Positions 60,904-64,000 of a stretch of 64,000 nt of DNA are shown here, one piece after another. The translations under genes were made by a program, and so were the position numbers. How positions within the stretch are numbered: the stretch's first letter is position 1; the number at the start of each line of letters is the position of its first letter. The stretch lies in the NCBI GenBank assembly GCA_963575745.1, contig CAUYUJ010020250.1, forward strand, positions 32,501 to 96,500, in the 5' to 3' direction. This DNA is from Prorocentrum cordatum (Eukaryota; Sar; Dinophyceae; Prorocentrales; Prorocentraceae). The notes below the pieces were generated by a model that worked only from the letters and a program-made list of their open reading frames with translations, was not told the origin of the DNA and did no database searches.

Positions 60904-62500
60904 GGGGGCGAATAGCGCATGGGGCGGGCATTGCACGCATTCGCCCGGAAGCCTCGCCGAAGGCATGACCCATCGGCGCCCCTGGATACGCGTACTGCTC
61001 TCCCTCGTGCTATTCGCCCCCGTCGCCGTCCCCGAGGAGAGGGCGGGAGGGGTGGGCAGGGAGGGCGAGGGGGAGAGGATGGGTGGGGCAGGAGGCGGGA
61101 GGGGAGGCGACGGGGAGAAAGAGACCGATGCGACGGACTCGTTGGGCTCGAGGAGGGCGGCTGGCGCATGAGTTCGGGCCGATACACCCCAAGGTCAAGG
61201 CTCCTGTTAGACCTGATGGCCGGTGCTTTGCGTCGCTTGCAGCATACCGACGGCAAAGAAGGGATGGGGGAAGCAAGCTGTCGCCACAGCTAGGGCAACG
61301 CATACCGAACCCTTTCCGCCCTACGCTTAAGCTAGTCAGCTTCACTATTCTCGTATTCTCAAATTCTGCGACCTGGCACGCTGAGCCAGTCAGCGCGCCC
61401 TTTTCAAGGGGCAGTGTAAACGGCCAATGCGCGATGACTGTTTGGAGGACGCGCACGCGCTCGCAGCCAGGGGCTCCAAACAGGCAGTCGAGACCGACAG
61501 AGCGTATGAGCGAGTCACAGCAAATTCAAGTGCGACCACCAGATGCGCGCAGAGATCGAATCAGCTGCCCCAGCCAGTGAGGTGACAGCTATGCCACCAG
61601 CGGAAGTGACGACAGCAGCCTATACCGCCACAGGAACAGATGGTGCAGCGACTATCATAAGCCGCGGCGCTCCACACATATGCAGCCGCTGTAGCGGCCA
61701 GCTGGGCGTGTGCCGATCCTGAGGGGACACCACAAGGTCGTTGCTCATGACATGGAGGTGGATCGAGCACACATGGGACCGCCGGGGCCAGATGCAGTGC
61801 GGACGCCACGACGCGCATCCACGGACCGTCATACGGGAGTCGTGCGTGTGGAGGCAGCGACACCGCAGGACCCAACAGTGCTCACACCGCCGCCATCTCC
61901 TCTTCTGGGACAAGCCTTGGCATCGGATGCGCACCCCAGCAAAATAGTACCACATATCATTCCGGGTAGGCGAACGAAAACGTGGAGGATGGATATCCGC
62001 GCGCAGTTCGCCCAAACATAGTCCACACGTTGCGGGGGATGTGGGCAGAAGTTCGAGACAGGAGAGCTACGGATCTCCGGAGTAAGCAGCCCCGGTCCCT
62101 CCCGATTGGCGGGCAGAGCATGACTCCACATTCGATCTCTTCCCACGGCAGATACCATCTCAGGCTCCCTGAACTGGGCGAGCAAGTCGAGGCTGATCCG
62201 ACGAACCAGCTCAAAGAGGTCCAGTCAGATCTCTGCCGCTGCTCGGAGCCTTCCAGAAGGGGCAGGCCTTGGCGCGGCAGTCCACGAGGCCTCTCCGCGC
62301 CAGGCCAGAGGCGAGCGGGAGCACACCGCGTGCCCCCGGCGCGGCAGGAGCAGGCGGGGCAGACACCGACGAGGACCCTGGGCGGGGACGGGCCGACAGT
62401 GCCCACGGGCCGTGACGCCCCGGGCAGCGGCTCGAAGGCAGAGCGCCCGCTGGATGACGCCCCGGGCGGCGCCGACCCCTGCATGTGGACGGCGACATCC
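60904..62500. other. Unassigned stretch
   Basis: No gene, RNA or repeat recognised. I searched here for the last VSP exon and did not find a convincing one. Confidence 0.4.
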
Positions 62501-62504
62501 TGGA

Positions 62505-62725
62505 TAAGGAGGAGGAGGAGGAGGAGGAGGAGGAGGAGGAGGAGGAGGAGGAGGAGGAGGAGGAGGAGGAGGAGAGGAGGAGGAAGGGAGGAGGGAGGAG
62601 GAGGAGGAGGAGGAGGGAGGAGGAGGAGGAGGAGGAGGAGGAGGAGAGGAGGGGAGAGGAGGCGGAGGAGGAGGAGGAGGAGAGGAGGAGGAGGAGGAGG
62701 AGGAGGAGGAGGAGGAGGATAAGGG
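62505..62725. repeat. GGA microsatellite
   Basis: About 220 bp of GGA with AGGGAGG interruptions. Confidence 0.96.
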
Positions 62726-62929
62726 AGCACTGGGTCCGAGCAGCTTGGATGTCAGTCGTGACCAACGCAGCGATCACCACGGCCACGATTCCCGAGCGCA
62801 TGTAGACGGCAGCGCCGGCATTCATGCACGGAGTGTGCCCAGCGAGCGTGGGTAAGAAAGGGGAGGGAGAAGATGATCGTGAGAAGGGGGGGGCAGAAGA
62901 GAGAGGATGGTGATAGAGAGGATATCGAT

Positions 62930-63170
62930 GAGCAGGAGTTGGAGGAAGAGGAGGAGGGGGTGGATGAGCAGGATGAGGAGGAGGAGCAGGAGCAAGAGGA
63001 GGAGGTTGAGGGATGATGATGATGATGATGATGATGATGAGGAGGAGGAGGAGGAGGAGGAGGAGGAGGAGAAGGAGGGAGAGGAGGGGGATGATGGCGA
63101 GGAGGAGTGGGAGAGAGAGAGGGGGAGGCGGAGATGGCCGGTGCGAGGGAGGAGGAGGAGGATCAGTCTA
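62930..63170. repeat. GGA/GAT mixed tract
   Basis: GGA, GAGCAGGA and a GATGATGAT run (63015-63040). Confidence 0.92.
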
Positions 63171-63229
63171 AGCCCTCCCTCCAACAAGTTCCCTCTTCAT
63201 ATGCCTCCACAAGAATGTATTTTCATTGC

Positions 63230-64000
63230 GGGAAGTGCCCGATTTAAAGACAACCGTCTGAGAATCCTCACTCGTGCCGAATCACAATTGCTGGGATTGC
63301 AGCGCCGTGAATCAGAGTGACTGTTGCTTCCGGACAATCCCAAACTGTGCCAGAAAACCATTGCTGGGACTTCAACCATACGAATCAACGTGACTTTGCG
63401 ACCTGACAATCCTAAATCGTACCAGGAAGCCATCCCTGGGAATTCAGCCATACGAATCCTTATCTGTTGCAGACTGAGCCATGCGAATCCTGGAAAGTGT
63501 TGCTCTTAGGACGAATGTGCGCGGCGCTAAGGCGAGAGCCACATTTTGAAAACGGCCCGCCATCCATCCGTGAAGCTGTAGCGAACTGACACATGTGCGC
63601 GGCGCTAAGACGGGAGACACATCTTGAAAACGAGCCGCCCTTACCCGTGAACCTGTGCAAACTTCAAAGGCACGTGTGCTTTGCGCCAAGGCGAGAGCCA
63701 CATTTTGAAAACGGCGCGCCCTCTATCAGTGAAGCTGTAGCGAACTGTTAAGGCGAATGTGCGCCGCCGGTGTGACAGCCACATGTTGGAAACGGCCCGC
63801 CCAGCATCCGCGAAGCTGGTGCATAGTTTGAAGCGAGTGTGCGCGGCGCTAAGGCGATGACCACATTTTGAAAACGACCCGCCCTTACCCGTGAAGCTGT
63901 TGCAAACTTTAAGACACATGTGCTTTGCGCTAAGGCGAGAGCCACATTTTTGAAACTGCCCGCCCTCCATCAGTGAAGCTGTTATGAACGCTATAGGCAA
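63230..64000. repeat. Composite repeat H, second locus, runs off the window
   Basis: 63265-63480: three units of about 70 bp (AAATCGTACCAGGAAGCCAT type). 63515-64000: about seven units of 77-83 bp with GTGCGCGGCGCTAAGGCGAG then AGCCACATTTTGAAAACGGC and GTGAAGCTGTAGCGAACTG (starts near 63518, 63595, 63676, 63759, 63839, 63920). Confidence 0.93.

Overview
The window looks like nuclear DNA of a dinoflagellate with a large, repeat-rich genome (inference). The reasons are: very low gene density, large tracts of trinucleotide microsatellite, GC-rich exons lying far apart in long introns, introns that start with GC or GA (perhaps GG) rather than GT and carry a short direct repeat across both splice sites, and a non-LTR retroelement with an RT-RNase H layout. 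I saw no tRNA, rRNA, CRISPR array, bacterial operon or spliced-leader relic. Most long open frames are only microsatellites (GAT, GGA/TCC, TTG, TTA) or GC-rich stretches read as low-complexity protein and are not called as genes.

Two split genes are supported on the + strand. (1) An IPT/filamin-repeat protein: one exon at 7137-7240 and one at 15001-15150, separated by a 7.8 kb GC-AG intron filled with repeats. (2) A voltage-sensing phosphatase (Ci-VSP/TPTE type): exon 1 at 43845-44606 (voltage sensor, linker and start of the phosphatase), exon 2 at 51591-51943 (P-loop HCKAGKGRTG), exons 3 to 5 at 53309-53468, 57348-57491 and 60317-60436 (C2 domain). The five exons join in frame to about 513 codons over 16.6 kb; the last exon is probably beyond the window.

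The main mobile element is a 4.6 kb 5'-truncated LINE on the - strand (17001-21611). It encodes a reverse transcriptase and an RNase H with zinc-finger motifs, ends in a short poly(A), and sits in a GGA microsatellite with a 16-bp target-site duplication. One frameshift separates its two frames.

The rest is a mosaic of repeat families, many of which can be defined inside this window: two ~1 kb families (A and B) bounded by TTG arrays; two families of short terminal-inverted-repeat elements; a foldback family; a ~165-bp introner-like family; and many minisatellites (periods 15, 27, 39, 73, ~80, ~150, 212, 244 and 249 bp). Layout: 0-3.5 kb GAT array; 3.5-7.1 kb TCC/GGA and unassigned; 7.1-15.2 kb IPT/filamin exons with A and B elements and a G-rich minisatellite; 17-21.6 kb LINE; 22-43 kb repeats and GC-rich stretches; 43.8-60.4 kb VSP gene; 60.5-64 kb repeats.
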